A DNA stretch of 64,000 bases from assembly GCA_016219875.1 (NCBI GenBank), contig JACRJZ010000091.1, positions 146,800 through 210,799 of the forward strand. Reading direction: 5' to 3'. Of this stretch, positions 34,738-43,411 are shown in pieces. Each line of letters starts with the position of its first letter. Position 1 is the first letter of the stretch. The DNA comes from Verrucomicrobiota bacterium (GTDB taxonomy: Bacteria; Verrucomicrobiota; Verrucomicrobiia; Limisphaerales; JACRJZ01). Both the position numbers and the translations under genes were made by a program. The notes below the pieces were generated by a model that worked only from the letters and a program-made list of their open reading frames with translations, was not told where the DNA came from and did not search any database.

Positions 34738-34825
34738 TCCCACGATCCACCCCGATTCCATGAAACCGTGCAATCTCCCTTGCCGGATCAGGAAGTCTTG
34801 AGCCTGACGGTCGCGGGCAGCGGGA

Positions 34826-37800
34826 TTACTCCTCGGCCGTGATCGCGATCAGGAAGGGGGCGGCGTCCTTGCGGGCAGAGAGGAAGTCAAGTGTGGCGAC
34901 TTCGACGTTGGGAAACGGATTCGTCCATGTAGCCATGAAGAGGTACTTCGGAGACTCTGTTCTCGGGTCAAGCCGGGTCCAGGCCACCACGGCGTCCGCC
35001 AACTGGGGCTTCACTTTTTCACGAGGAAACCAGTTGGCGATGTTTGCGCCAAAGATCAGAGGAAACTCTTGCTCCTGCCCGTCTGCGTAGCGGAGCCGGT
35101 AACTGCCCACTTGTGTGCCGGGAGGTTCGTCCCAGCCGGTCGCATGGAGAAAGTGAAGTCGTCGGCATTTCCGCCCGACGGCGATCCCCGTGACTTCATC
35201 CGGGAAGTCGGATACGGAGCGTTCCAATTGCAGGCCCGTCAATTGCACCACTCCGCGAGCGTCGAACTCCACTCCGGCCCAGGTCTGGCGACCGGCGGAC
35301 AACATGGCCAGGCTGTTGTCGCTGCCCGGAGCCCGGCTGTGGAAGTTCTCCGTCAACGCCGCGTTGTAGCGGGCGGTCAGATCAATCAAGTGTGCCGGCA
35401 CGTCTGCAGCACGGGGCGGAATATCCGGACGCGGGCGGGCATTCACCGTGATCTGCAACGGGGGAGTATGGGGAGAAGCCGGGAGAACAGGCAGCGCCGG
35501 TGCCAGCCAGTCGAGATTTATGCGGGCCAGTTGCTCGCGCACTTCGCGAAGGTTCCAGACGCGAACGCCGCGCGCATCGAGCGACACCGCCAATTGTGCC
35601 CCGTCGGGACTGAAGGCCAGCCCGCTGATCCACTCGGCATCGGGCGGTTCGAGCGAGGCGATCTCTCCACCGGTCGGCGGGTCCACCAAGCGGACCCGGT
35701 TGCGAGAGAAAGTCAGAGCCAGCATCCGGCCGTCTCTCGAAAAGGCCATGACTCCGGGGAAGTCCCCGCCGCCTTCTCGCTGCAATTGCCACCTCGGGTG
35801 CCAGTCCCCCAGCGACCACAGACAATACTCCTCTCCAGTTCCGGTCAGGATGTGCCGGCCATCCGGGCTGAGGGCTACCGTCGTGCTGCCCGAAGTCTTC
35901 AGCACCGCCGCGCGTTCCCCGGTTTGTGCGTTCCACACGACGGCCCCCCAGTCGTGCCAATTGCCGGCGGCCACCCAGCGGCCATCCGCACTCAGGGCCA
36001 CGTCCTGCAAGCGCGCTTGGGACAGCGTGGCCCGCAGCTTCCGGGTGTGCCGTTCCCACACCTGCAGAATGCGCTGATCGTAAATCTCCGCCGCCAACGT
36101 CCGACCGTCCCGACTCAGCGCCGCTTTGCGGACGCGATGCCCGGTCGCGTCGAACAGCGGTTCCTGTGGGCCGAGCCTGGCCGAGTGTGCCGCGGCAGAA
36201 TCGGGAAGACTCCAGGGCCAGCGATGAATACCCTGCAGACTGCAGGTCATCAGGCTGCCGTCGTCTTCCGCGAACCACACCGACTCGCATCGGCCCAGAC
36301 GCAAGAACCCCGCCGCGGTGAGCGACCGTGCATCCCAGAGTCCAACGCCGCCTTCGAACCCCGCGGCCAGCAACCGACCATCGAGACTGAAGGCCACCGC
36401 ACTCCACTTGGGAGGTGAAGTGAGGGCCGGAGCAAATGGCAGTGTCTGGTATTCCGCGCCGGCGCTGAATTCCCACAGGCCAAGCTGCTGGCCGCTCTTA
36501 AACGCCAATCGTCGGCCGTCCTGGCTGAACGAAAGAGGTTCAGTCCCTGGCACGACTAACACCGGCTTCCCGGCAGCGACATCCCACAGGCGGGTGGCTC
36601 CGTCGTAACCCCACGAAGCCAGCATTTGACCGCCGGGATGGAACAGCACCCGATCCAGGACGGTCTCGACCTTCTCTGACGATTCGCGCAGCCGCCAGGT
36701 GCGGGTGTCGTAGAGGTGGATGCGTCCGTCGGTGCCGGCGACGGCCAACAAGGATCCGCTGGGATGCCAAGCCATCATGCGCGGGACCGTGATGAGTTGA
36801 AGATGCGTGGCGGTCTTGGAGGAGAGATTCCACACTTGGAGCGAGGCCGGATCATTGCATGAAATGGCAAGTTGCCGGCCGTCGTCGGAGAAGCGCAGCC
36901 AGGCCGTCCGGCCCAGTGCGGCTGACAACACGCTGCGGCTGCCCGTTTGCAGGTCGTGAATCACCAGGGTTCGATCCGGCTGGTCCGCCGCCAACCAGCG
37001 ACTGTCACGACTAAACTCGAGCGCCGGGCTTTCGCGGGTGGGGAATTCCATCTTCAGCCGGTGCGAACTGACGTCCCACAGGCACACGCGCCCGGATTGA
37101 TGCTTGGTCGCAAGCCATTTGCCGTCGGGACTGAGGCACCGATGGAAGAAAGGATCGCCCGCGGTGCCAAACCTCGCGAGCTCCCGGCCATCGCTTGTTT
37201 GCTGCAAGCAAGCGTTGCTGCCGAAATCGCTGAGGACATACTGCCGCAGTTCCGCATCAAAGGAGACGGGATCAATGGGATTGACGAGTGCCGGCCATTG
37301 TCGGATGGGCCGCACGTCAGCCAACGCGAGCGAGGCGATGACTTCATTGCGCAGTTGCAGCCTGTTCGATTCCGCCAAGCCAAGCTGTGGCGCCAACTCG
37401 GACGCCTGGGCCAGAACCTGAAGGCTCTCAAAGCGGCGTCCCATGCGTCCGCTCCAGCGGCCAGCCTGGGCCTGGGCCACCAGAGCTTTGTGCAGCCGGG
37501 CTTGGGCTTCCCGCTTGGCTTGTCTCAACCAGAGCGCGCTGGTCAGGGAGCCGATGGCAATGACCAGAAGAAGGAGTGTCGCGGTCAGCGCCAAGCCCGC
37601 GGCCAACCGGTTCCGCCGGCTCCAGCGCGCGAGCTTCTCGAGTCCGCCCAAAGGCCGGGCCTGAATCGGTTCGTCGCACAACAAACGGTCCAGTTCCTCG
37701 CCGAGGGCCTTGGCGGATGGATAGCGATGGCGAGGGTCTTTCTCCAGACACTTCAGGCAAATGGTTTCCAGGTCCCGCGGGACACTGGGATTCAACAAGC

Positions 37801-38656
37801 GCGGCGAGACCGGCTCATGGTAGGAAACCTGTTGCAGCACTCCCGCCAAGTTCTCCGCCTGAAACGGCGGACGCCCTGTCACCAAATGGTAAAGAACGGC
37901 GCCCAGTGAATACACGTCGCTCCCGGGCCCGACTTCGCGGTGGCGTCCTTCCGCCTGTTCCGGCGAAAGGTAGTTCGGCGAGCCCAAGACCTGCCCGGTC
38001 TGGGTCAGGTCTGGATCGGAAGTCAGGCGCTTGGCCAGGCCGAAGTCCGTGATTCTCGGCTGGTCGGACTCGTCGATCAGGATGTTCGACGGCTTGAGGT
38101 CGCGGTGCAGCAAGCCGCGCTCATGAGCATACTGAACGGCTTGGGCGATGGTGCGGACATAGCCCGCAGCACGGCCGGCCGGAAGCGGCGCCTTCTGGAC
38201 CAATTCCGCCAGGTCGCGGCCGGGCACAAAGTCCATCGAAAAATAGTGCTGCCCATCCCGCTCACCCACTTCATGGATGGCCACGATGTTCGGATGCTGC
38301 AAACTGCCCGCGGCCTCCGCCTCCGCCTTGAAGCGCTGGACGTATTCCGCTCTCGCGAATTGCCCGGCCAGCATCATCTTCACGGCCACGATGCGGTTGA
38401 GGCTGACTTGCCGGGCCTTGTACACCACCCCCATGCCGCCGCAGGCGATTTCCTCCAGCAGTTCGTAGTCGCCGAAACGCCGGGGCAACACGGTTCCGGA
38501 CGCCGGACTTCCGTCACGTCCATCCGATGGCGCGGCCCCAGTGGCCCGAGCCACCGCCGCGGCCGGCGACAGTCCGTCACTCAACATGCACACGGGGCAC
38601 ATCCCCGCCGAGTTGATGCTGGCGAGTTTGGCGCCGCAGTTTTCGCAAGTGCGCAT
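34826..38656 (-). CDS. Membrane Ser/Thr protein kinase with zinc ribbon and WD40 repeats (module A)
   Basis: A 1276-residue protein; ATG 38656 is preferred over an upstream TTG. An N-terminal zinc ribbon has Cys4, Cys7, Cys20 and Cys23. The kinase domain has ACGGMGVVYK (71-80), Lys93, LLHRDLKPSN (182-191) and TDFGLAK (203-209), so all catalytic residues are present. A membrane segment lies at 351-375 (LALTATLLLLVIAIGSL). WD40 repeats follow (VCLWDVSS, TRLWDVAAG, VGLWDARS), then a C-terminal domain of about 180 residues (CRRLHFLHATGWDEPP) absent from the module B kinase. It is preceded by an ECF sigma factor gene 59 bp upstream and by the CTGTAAC pair at 38680-38708. Confidence 0.87.
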   Translation of the reverse strand: MRTCENCGAKLASINSAGMCPVCMLSDGLSPAAAVARATGAAPSDGRDGSPASGTVLPRRFGDYELLEEIACGGMGVVYKARQVSLNRIVAVKMMLAGQFARAEYVQRFKAEAEAAGSLQHPNIVAIHEVGERDGQHYFSMDFVPGRDLAELVQKAPLPAGRAAGYVRTIAQAVQYAHERGLLHRDLKPSNILIDESDQPRITDFGLAKRLTSDPDLTQTGQVLGSPNYLSPEQAEGRHREVGPGSDVYSLGAVLYHLVTGRPPFQAENLAGVLQQVSYHEPVSPRLLNPSVPRDLETICLKCLEKDPRHRYPSAKALGEELDRLLCDEPIQARPLGGLEKLARWSRRNRLAAGLALTATLLLLVIAIGSLTSALWLRQAKREAQARLHKALVAQAQAGRWSGRMGRRFESLQVLAQASELAPQLGLAESNRLQLRNEVIASLALADVRPIRQWPALVNPIDPVSFDAELRQYVLSDFGSNACLQQTSDGRELARFGTAGDPFFHRCLSPDGKWLATKHQSGRVCLWDVSSHRLKMEFPTRESPALEFSRDSRWLAADQPDRTLVIHDLQTGSRSVLSAALGRTAWLRFSDDGRQLAISCNDPASLQVWNLSSKTATHLQLITVPRMMAWHPSGSLLAVAGTDGRIHLYDTRTWRLRESSEKVETVLDRVLFHPGGQMLASWGYDGATRLWDVAAGKPVLVVPGTEPLSFSQDGRRLAFKSGQQLGLWEFSAGAEYQTLPFAPALTSPPKWSAVAFSLDGRLLAAGFEGGVGLWDARSLTAAGFLRLGRCESVWFAEDDGSLMTCSLQGIHRWPWSLPDSAAAHSARLGPQEPLFDATGHRVRKAALSRDGRTLAAEIYDQRILQVWERHTRKLRATLSQARLQDVALSADGRWVAAGNWHDWGAVVWNAQTGERAAVLKTSGSTTVALSPDGRHILTGTGEEYCLWSLGDWHPRWQLQREGGGDFPGVMAFSRDGRMLALTFSRNRVRLVDPPTGGEIASLEPPDAEWISGLAFSPDGAQLAVSLDARGVRVWNLREVREQLARINLDWLAPALPVLPASPHTPPLQITVNARPRPDIPPRAADVPAHLIDLTARYNAALTENFHSRAPGSDNSLAMLSAGRQTWAGVEFDARGVVQLTGLQLERSVSDFPDEVTGIAVGRKCRRLHFLHATGWDEPPGTQVGSYRLRYADGQEQEFPLIFGANIANWFPREKVKPQLADAVVAWTRLDPRTESPKYLFMATWTNPFPNVEVATLDFLSARKDAAPFLIAITAEE

Positions 38657-38679
38657 GACTGTCAGGAATCCCAATTCAT

Positions 38680-38708
38680 GTTACAGACGACGCGGAGAAA
38701 GGTTACAG
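38680..38708 (-). promoter_or_regulatory. Candidate ECF promoter or activator site upstream of the kinase
   Basis: Two CTGTAAC elements with starts 22 bp apart lie between the sigma stop (38716) and the kinase start (38656), only 24 bp from the ATG. They match the pair at 34593-34621 in sequence, spacing and orientation, which suggests common control of the kinase and the fibre operon. Confidence 0.5.
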
Positions 38709-38715
38709 CGCCGTG

Positions 38716-39468
38716 CTACCCGCTCATGACGCTGACCAGGTAGCGGAGTTCCTCATCCACTTCTTCGGGATGGGCCACCGTCTGGGCCACTTCCTGGCGC
38801 AAGAGCTGGCCGTAACGCTGTCGCAGGCGATGGACAGCCACTTTGACGGCCCCTTCGCTCATGCCCAGTTGCTCTCCCACCTGGGCGTACGGCAACTCGC
38901 TCCGTCCACCCCAGACGAAGCCCTTCAGGTGATCGAAGAGCGGTTGCTTTCCGGCCGCGGCGTATTCCTCGCCGAGGAGTTGACAGGCGTGTTCGAGCAG
39001 CGTCACCGCCCATTGCCGTTCGTAGGCGCTTTCCGGAGTCTCGAAATCAGCCGGCTCGGTCTCTGCCTCCGGTTCCATCCGCAATTCCTCCCAAGAGATC
39101 AGGAATTGCCCGCCGCCTCGTTTCAGGCTGGCGGACTTCTGCCACTCGCCGACGAGGAAATGCTGGATGGCGGTGAGCAAGAAATTCCGAAACCGGCCTC
39201 GGGTGGGATCAGCCTGGGCGAAATACTTCTTCTGGAGGAAACGTGCGAAGAACTCCTGCACCAAGTCCTGGGCCTCCTCCAGCGGATGACCCCGCCGCCG
39301 CACGTAGGTGAAGATGGGCGGCCAGTAGGCGCGGCACAGCGCCTCCAAGGCTTCCTGCGCACCGGGCGCGCTGGTCTTGGCGGCGGCCAGCACGACACTC
39401 CAGTGCGTGGTGGCGAACCAGGCCCTACCCCCGGCGCCGGTGTTTGGCTTTGGCTCATCCAGATCCAT
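38716..39468 (-). CDS. ECF-like RNA polymerase sigma factor (module A)
   Basis: A 250-residue sigma factor starting at ATG 39468. FATTHWSVVLAA at the N-terminus and AQDLVQEFFARFLQKKYF in region 2 are typical of sigma factors paired with kinases in Planctomycetes and Verrucomicrobia. Region 4 is YAQVGEQLGMSEGAVKVAVH, a clear helix-turn-helix, followed by RLRQRYGQLLRQEVAQTV. It is not a close copy of the module B sigma factor (27175-27843), so the two modules may respond to different signals. The kinase gene follows on the same strand. Confidence 0.87.
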   Translation of the reverse strand: MDLDEPKPNTGAGGRAWFATTHWSVVLAAAKTSAPGAQEALEALCRAYWPPIFTYVRRRGHPLEEAQDLVQEFFARFLQKKYFAQADPTRGRFRNFLLTAIQHFLVGEWQKSASLKRGGGQFLISWEELRMEPEAETEPADFETPESAYERQWAVTLLEHACQLLGEEYAAAGKQPLFDHLKGFVWGGRSELPYAQVGEQLGMSEGAVKVAVHRLRQRYGQLLRQEVAQTVAHPEEVDEELRYLVSVMSG

Positions 39469-39638
39469 GAAACGGGTTTCCTGACGATTCTGAGTCAGGT
39501 GCTATCGGGGCGCAGAGTAGCTGGAAGCGTCGCAGAACCCAAACCCTTTCTCGGCCGAGGCCAGAGACAGCAGGGTTGCATCAAGCTCAGTCTGGCCTCG
39601 CCCGGTGCGCGGCTGTCCCAGCCGCTGCGGATGGCCGA

Positions 39639-41021
39639 TTACCCGGCCACAGCGTCAGCCACGGCTTCGTCGGTGGCTTCAGCCAGCACTGCCAGTCCTT
39701 CCTCTAGGGCGTCGCGCGGGATGGTCAGGGGCGGAGCGATTTTCACCGTCTGGCCCCAGGCGCCCACGGGCGCGAAGAAGAGCAGACCCTTCTGGAAGCA
39801 GCGTTCGATGATGCTGTGGGCCAAGTCGTGGTCCGGCTCTTTGCGGTTGCGCTTGATGGCTTGCAGGCCGCCGACCAAGCCCGTGGCGGAAACGCGACCG
39901 ATCACTTCGGGATGCTTCGCTTGGATCTGTTTCAATCCCGCCAGGAGCACTGGTTCGAGACGGGCCGCGTTGTCAGTCAGCTTCTCGCGGAGGATCTTCC
40001 TCACGCTGGCCAGTGCGGCGGCGCAACACACCGGATTGCCCGTGTGCGTGCTGGTCATGGAGCCGGGCGGGAACTGGTCCATGATCTCGGCGCGGCCAAT
40101 CACCGCCGAGAGGGGCAGGGAACTGCTGATGCCCTTGCCGCAGCAAATCAAATCGGGCGTCACGCCGAAGTGCTCGAAGGCCCAGAACTTGCCGGTGCGT
40201 CCGAAGCCGGCTTGCACTTCATCGAAGATCAAGACCGCACGATGCTCCCGGCACCAGGCAGCAAGCTGGCGGACGTACTCGACCGGCGCGAAGTCGGGGC
40301 CGACGCCTTGGTAGGTTTCCATCATCACACCCGCGATGTCGTCGGGCTGGAGGCCGCGCTTCTCGATAGCGGCCAGGAAGGAAGCGAAGCTCGTGTCGGT
40401 CTGCCAGTAGCCGTCGGGGAAGGGGGCGTTGAGGATCGCGGGATCTTCGTTGACGATCCACGTCTTCTGCTCGGCCAGACCGCCGGCTTGCTGCGCGCCC
40501 AGCGTGCGCCCATGAAAGCCGCGTTCGTAGCCGACGATGCCAAGCTTCTTGCGTCCACCGACTTTGAGGCCGTACGCGCGCGCGAGTTTGATCGCGCACT
40601 CCGTCGCTTCCGAGCCGGTGGTGAGCAGGAAGACTTTCTTCAGCGGCTCCGGCGCCAAGCTGGCCAGCAACTCCACGAGTTGGGCGCGCTCTTCGCTGGG
40701 GAAACAGTAATTGTGGAGCAAGCCGCTGTTGACCTGATCGAGGATGGCCTGGCGAATCTCCGGTGCGCCGTGACCGGCATTCGTGACAAGCACGCCGCTG
40801 GACCAATCAAGCCAGTGGTTGCCATGCTTGTCATAGACCGCGATGTCGTCGGCGCGGTCCCAGACCAGCGGCGGTTGTCCGCGCATGGATTGCGGCTCGA
40901 ACTGGCGCAGTCTTTCAAGCGTCGGCAGCGAGTCAGGATGTGGGATCGGCGTGGCGATGCGGCGATACTTGGTTGCGACGTGCGGCACTGGCCGCGGTTC
41001 GATGCTGAATTCTTTGCCCAT
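39639..41021 (-). CDS. Class III (GABA/acetylornithine-type) PLP aminotransferase
   Basis: A 460-residue cytoplasmic enzyme of the class III aminotransferase family. Visible motifs are TTGSEATECAIKLAR (phosphate pocket), YERGFHGRTLG, LIFDEVQAGFGRTGKFW with the PLP-contacting Asp, and LICCGKGISSSLPLSAV with the PLP lysine. It is close in style to 4-aminobutyrate aminotransferases, but acetylornithine or other omega-amino substrates cannot be excluded. It stands apart from the neighbouring operons. The upstream DNA has a G-rich simple repeat. Confidence 0.85.
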   Translation of the reverse strand: MGKEFSIEPRPVPHVATKYRRIATPIPHPDSLPTLERLRQFEPQSMRGQPPLVWDRADDIAVYDKHGNHWLDWSSGVLVTNAGHGAPEIRQAILDQVNSGLLHNYCFPSEERAQLVELLASLAPEPLKKVFLLTTGSEATECAIKLARAYGLKVGGRKKLGIVGYERGFHGRTLGAQQAGGLAEQKTWIVNEDPAILNAPFPDGYWQTDTSFASFLAAIEKRGLQPDDIAGVMMETYQGVGPDFAPVEYVRQLAAWCREHRAVLIFDEVQAGFGRTGKFWAFEHFGVTPDLICCGKGISSSLPLSAVIGRAEIMDQFPPGSMTSTHTGNPVCCAAALASVRKILREKLTDNAARLEPVLLAGLKQIQAKHPEVIGRVSATGLVGGLQAIKRNRKEPDHDLAHSIIERCFQKGLLFFAPVGAWGQTVKIAPPLTIPRDALEEGLAVLAEATDEAVADAVAG

Positions 41022-41027
41022 AGAGGG

Positions 41028-41075
41028 ATTGGAGTGATGGGGTGATGGAGAGTTCGAGTGATGGGGCAGGGGAGT
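41028..41075. repeat. G-rich near-heptamer simple repeat
   Basis: Repeated GTGATGG/GAGTGAT units at 7-8 bp spacing lie between the aminotransferase start and the VapC stop. The phase is less regular than in the other heptamer arrays. Confidence 0.5.
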
Positions 41076-41122
41076 GGTGGAGGGAAGGGGACGGCGCGCG
41101 CGCAGCGAAAGTACCCGCTAGC

Positions 41123-41581
41123 TCAGGCTGTCCAGTTTTCACATTTCAGCCCTGAGACGCGCGCAAACTCAGCCGTGTTGTTGGTGACCAGCGTGGCCTC
41201 CAGCGCCAAAGCATGGGCCGCGATCAGGGTATCCAGCAGTCCGATAGCTTGCCCCGCGCCTTCGAGGGCAAAGCGGACGGCCCCGTAGTGGAATGCGCAG
41301 TCCGTCGCGTCGAAATCGCACAGTGTAAACGGCGACATCGCCCGTTGCGTGGCCTCCATCTCCCGCGTGTAGTCCGCGCCGTGGCGAGCGCCAAACTCAA
41401 GTTCCGCCACGGTGATGGCGGAGAGCGCGACTTCGTGCCCTCCTTGTTCCTTCTTCTCGGCGGTGGCGATGATGTGTCGGCCCATCGCCTGCCAACGCCG
41501 CTGCCGTTCGTCTCGGGCGGCTGTGATCTTGAGGCCGCGGAGCATGAAGACAAACATGTCGGTGTCGAACAGATAGATCAT
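41123..41581 (-). CDS. vapC: VapC-like PIN-domain toxin
   Basis: A 152-residue PIN-domain ribonuclease. The acidic residues expected at the active site are seen in MIYLFDTDMFVF (Asp6), AELEFGARHG, LLDTLIAAHALAL and LVTNNTAEFARV. VapC toxins cleave tRNA or rRNA when freed from their antitoxin. ATG 41581 overlaps the stop of the vapB gene by 4 bp, the usual arrangement for a type II toxin-antitoxin pair. Confidence 0.85.
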   Translation of the reverse strand: MIYLFDTDMFVFMLRGLKITAARDERQRRWQAMGRHIIATAEKKEQGGHEVALSAITVAELEFGARHGADYTREMEATQRAMSPFTLCDFDATDCAFHYGAVRFALEGAGQAIGLLDTLIAAHALALEATLVTNNTAEFARVSGLKCENWTA

Positions 41582-41823
41582 TTGAACACTCCCCTCCAGT
41601 CGCGCTTTTGATGGGGCAGGCGTTTGCGCTTCGACATGGCCTCGAGGAATTGATCGGACAGTTCCCGGCAGGCTTCCCGGCAGACCTCCCACGGGTCGCG
41701 CTCCACGACCAGGAGTCCCTCTCGAGTCTTCTTCAGATAAACTTCGGGGCCTTTGACGCGAAATTCTTTCGGCAGCCGGATGGCTTGGCTCCGTCCATTC
41801 ATGAACACTTTGGTCGCAGTCAT
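41578..41823 (-). CDS. vapB: VapB-like AbrB/SpoVT-fold antitoxin
   Basis: An 81-residue protein starting at ATG 41823. The N-terminus (TKVFMNGRSQAIRLPKEF) is the standard swapped-hairpin DNA-binding domain of VapB antitoxins, and the C-terminal half (SDQFLEAMSKRKRLPHQ) would bind and block VapC. It is encoded directly upstream of vapC with an ATGA overlap, so the pair is probably autoregulated from the promoter upstream of 41823. Confidence 0.85.
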   Translation of the reverse strand: MTATKVFMNGRSQAIRLPKEFRVKGPEVYLKKTREGLLVVERDPWEVCREACRELSDQFLEAMSKRKRLPHQKRDWRGVFK

Positions 41824-41869
41824 AGCTGGATGGTCTATACCAGATGATACATCACACGCAAGCGCCGTC

Positions 41870-43138
41870 TTACGCTGTTCGCAAGGCCACGTGCGGCCTC
41901 GGTTCGTAACGGATGTCCACCCAGGCGCCGTCGCGCACGATGGAAAGACGCGCGGCTTCCACGACCAGTTCGTTGATGAAGCTGTTGGCCGGCGTGGCCA
42001 GCAGACCCTGGCGGTCGATTTCATCAATCAGTTCGCGGCGGCGGGCGAGGGCGGCTTCGTCCGGCAGGCCGTCGGTTTCCGCTTCGATCCGCGACATGGC
42101 GTCGAGGTGGGCCGCGACGGATTCATAGCCGTAGCCCACCGGCTTGAAGCCCGGTCCTTCCCACGGCACGAGCCGGAAGAAGTCCGGGCTGACGTAGTTG
42201 TACTTGGAGCCACCGCAACCGATGCCTTCCAGGAAGCTGTAGCGGACGCCGCGGTCATTGTCCCGGTGTTCGATCATGCCGCCGCCGTTCTTGCCCTCGC
42301 AATACATGAGCAGCCCCTGGTCGTTGCTGCCCGCCGCGTCGTCGGGATAGCCCAGGCCGTCGGTCACGGACAACAGCGCGCCGTTCTCGTAGCGCACACG
42401 TCCGTTGGACCACAAGTAGCCTTCGTTGCCGTTGGGGAAGCGGCCTTTGACGCCGGAAACCGAGAGCGCCACCGGCTTGAGCCCAGTGATGAAGTACACC
42501 AGGTCCACGTAATGGCAGCCCACATAGACGAACGGGTCGGTCTTGTCGCAAGTGAACCATTTTTGAAAATTCGAGTGCCGGTAGTACCACGGCTCGATCA
42601 GCTTCGCCTCGCCCATCGCGAATTCACCGAAGTGGCCGAGCGCGTAGTGTCGTTTGGCCATGAGCGAGCGGCGGTCAAACCGCTTGTGGTATTCGACGCC
42701 CACGAACAATCCCCAGTCACGGGCCAACTGTTCGAGTTCATGCGCTTGGTCATAGGTCAGCACAAGCGGCTTCACGCACAACACGTGCTGGTCTTGCCGC
42801 AGGGCCGTTTTCACCACTTTGTAATGGAACTGGTCGGGCACGGCCACGATCACGGCCTGGTGAGGCGCCTGTCGGGCCAGGATTTCCTCGTAGAGACAGG
42901 GGAACATCCGGGTCGGTTCTTCGCTCAAGCTCGGCTCGGCCTCGAAGCTCTGGCCGGGAAAAGCTTGCTGCAGTTCCGCACTGTCAATCAGCGCCCGCAA
43001 AGGAGCGCTGTTCAGCGCGCAGACGGTGAGTTTGCCGACCCGCCCAAGTCGCTGCAGGTGATACACCGACGGCAGGATCAAATCGTGGGTGATCATCCCG
43101 CCGCCGATGATCGTCACGTCCAAATTGGCGCGCTTCAT
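41870..43138 (-). CDS. Gfo/Idh/MocA family oxidoreductase
   Basis: A 422-residue NAD(P)-dependent dehydrogenase-like protein. The Rossmann motif VTIIGGGMITHDLILPSV is at the N-terminus. The CEKP motif of the family appears as CVKPLV, keeping the catalytic Lys. HYVDLVYFITG in the C-terminal domain carries the family His/Asp positions. The substrate is probably a sugar or inositol derivative, but nothing specific can be seen. It is divergently transcribed from an AraC regulator 273 bp away, which likely controls it. Confidence 0.85.
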   Translation of the reverse strand: MKRANLDVTIIGGGMITHDLILPSVYHLQRLGRVGKLTVCALNSAPLRALIDSAELQQAFPGQSFEAEPSLSEEPTRMFPCLYEEILARQAPHQAVIVAVPDQFHYKVVKTALRQDQHVLCVKPLVLTYDQAHELEQLARDWGLFVGVEYHKRFDRRSLMAKRHYALGHFGEFAMGEAKLIEPWYYRHSNFQKWFTCDKTDPFVYVGCHYVDLVYFITGLKPVALSVSGVKGRFPNGNEGYLWSNGRVRYENGALLSVTDGLGYPDDAAGSNDQGLLMYCEGKNGGGMIEHRDNDRGVRYSFLEGIGCGGSKYNYVSPDFFRLVPWEGPGFKPVGYGYESVAAHLDAMSRIEAETDGLPDEAALARRRELIDEIDRQGLLATPANSFINELVVEAARLSIVRDGAWVDIRYEPRPHVALRTA

Positions 43139-43289
43139 AGTTTTGTCTTGATGCTGGCCCGCATCACGGGCGCACGTTACGGGCGCAGCTTGCCAGCCGC
43201 TCCGCCGTTCGTCACCTCTTCAGATACTCCTGTGCGGAATGCCGGTGCAAACAGGAGTGGCGCGGGCCAGTGTCGGCGCGCGAACTGAT

Positions 43290-43315
43290 GTTGCACACTT
43301 CGCAAAGTGTGCAAC
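43290..43315. promoter_or_regulatory. Perfect dyad in the divergent Gfo/Idh - AraC intergenic region
   Basis: GTTGCACACTT (43290-43300) and AAGTGTGCAAC (43305-43315) form an 11-bp inverted repeat around CGCA. Its position between two divergent promoters suggests an operator, perhaps for the AraC protein, although AraC sites are more often direct repeats. No T tract follows it, so a terminator is less likely. Confidence 0.5.
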
Positions 43316-43411
43316 ACCACGTCAGGCCAGGCGCCCCCGTAACGCCCTGAAAGCGCGTCCCCGGCGCGAGAGGACTTCCGTCCCGCTGGCTCGGACGCTA
43401 TCGTCGCGCCC

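Larger units (their letters stand above)
34490..34825. other. Spacer between module A kinase and fibre genes
   Basis: No gene is seen. It contains a promoter-like direct repeat (34593-34621) upstream of the fibre gene and a multi-hairpin repeat (34646-34737) shared with the right edge of the window. Confidence 0.6.
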
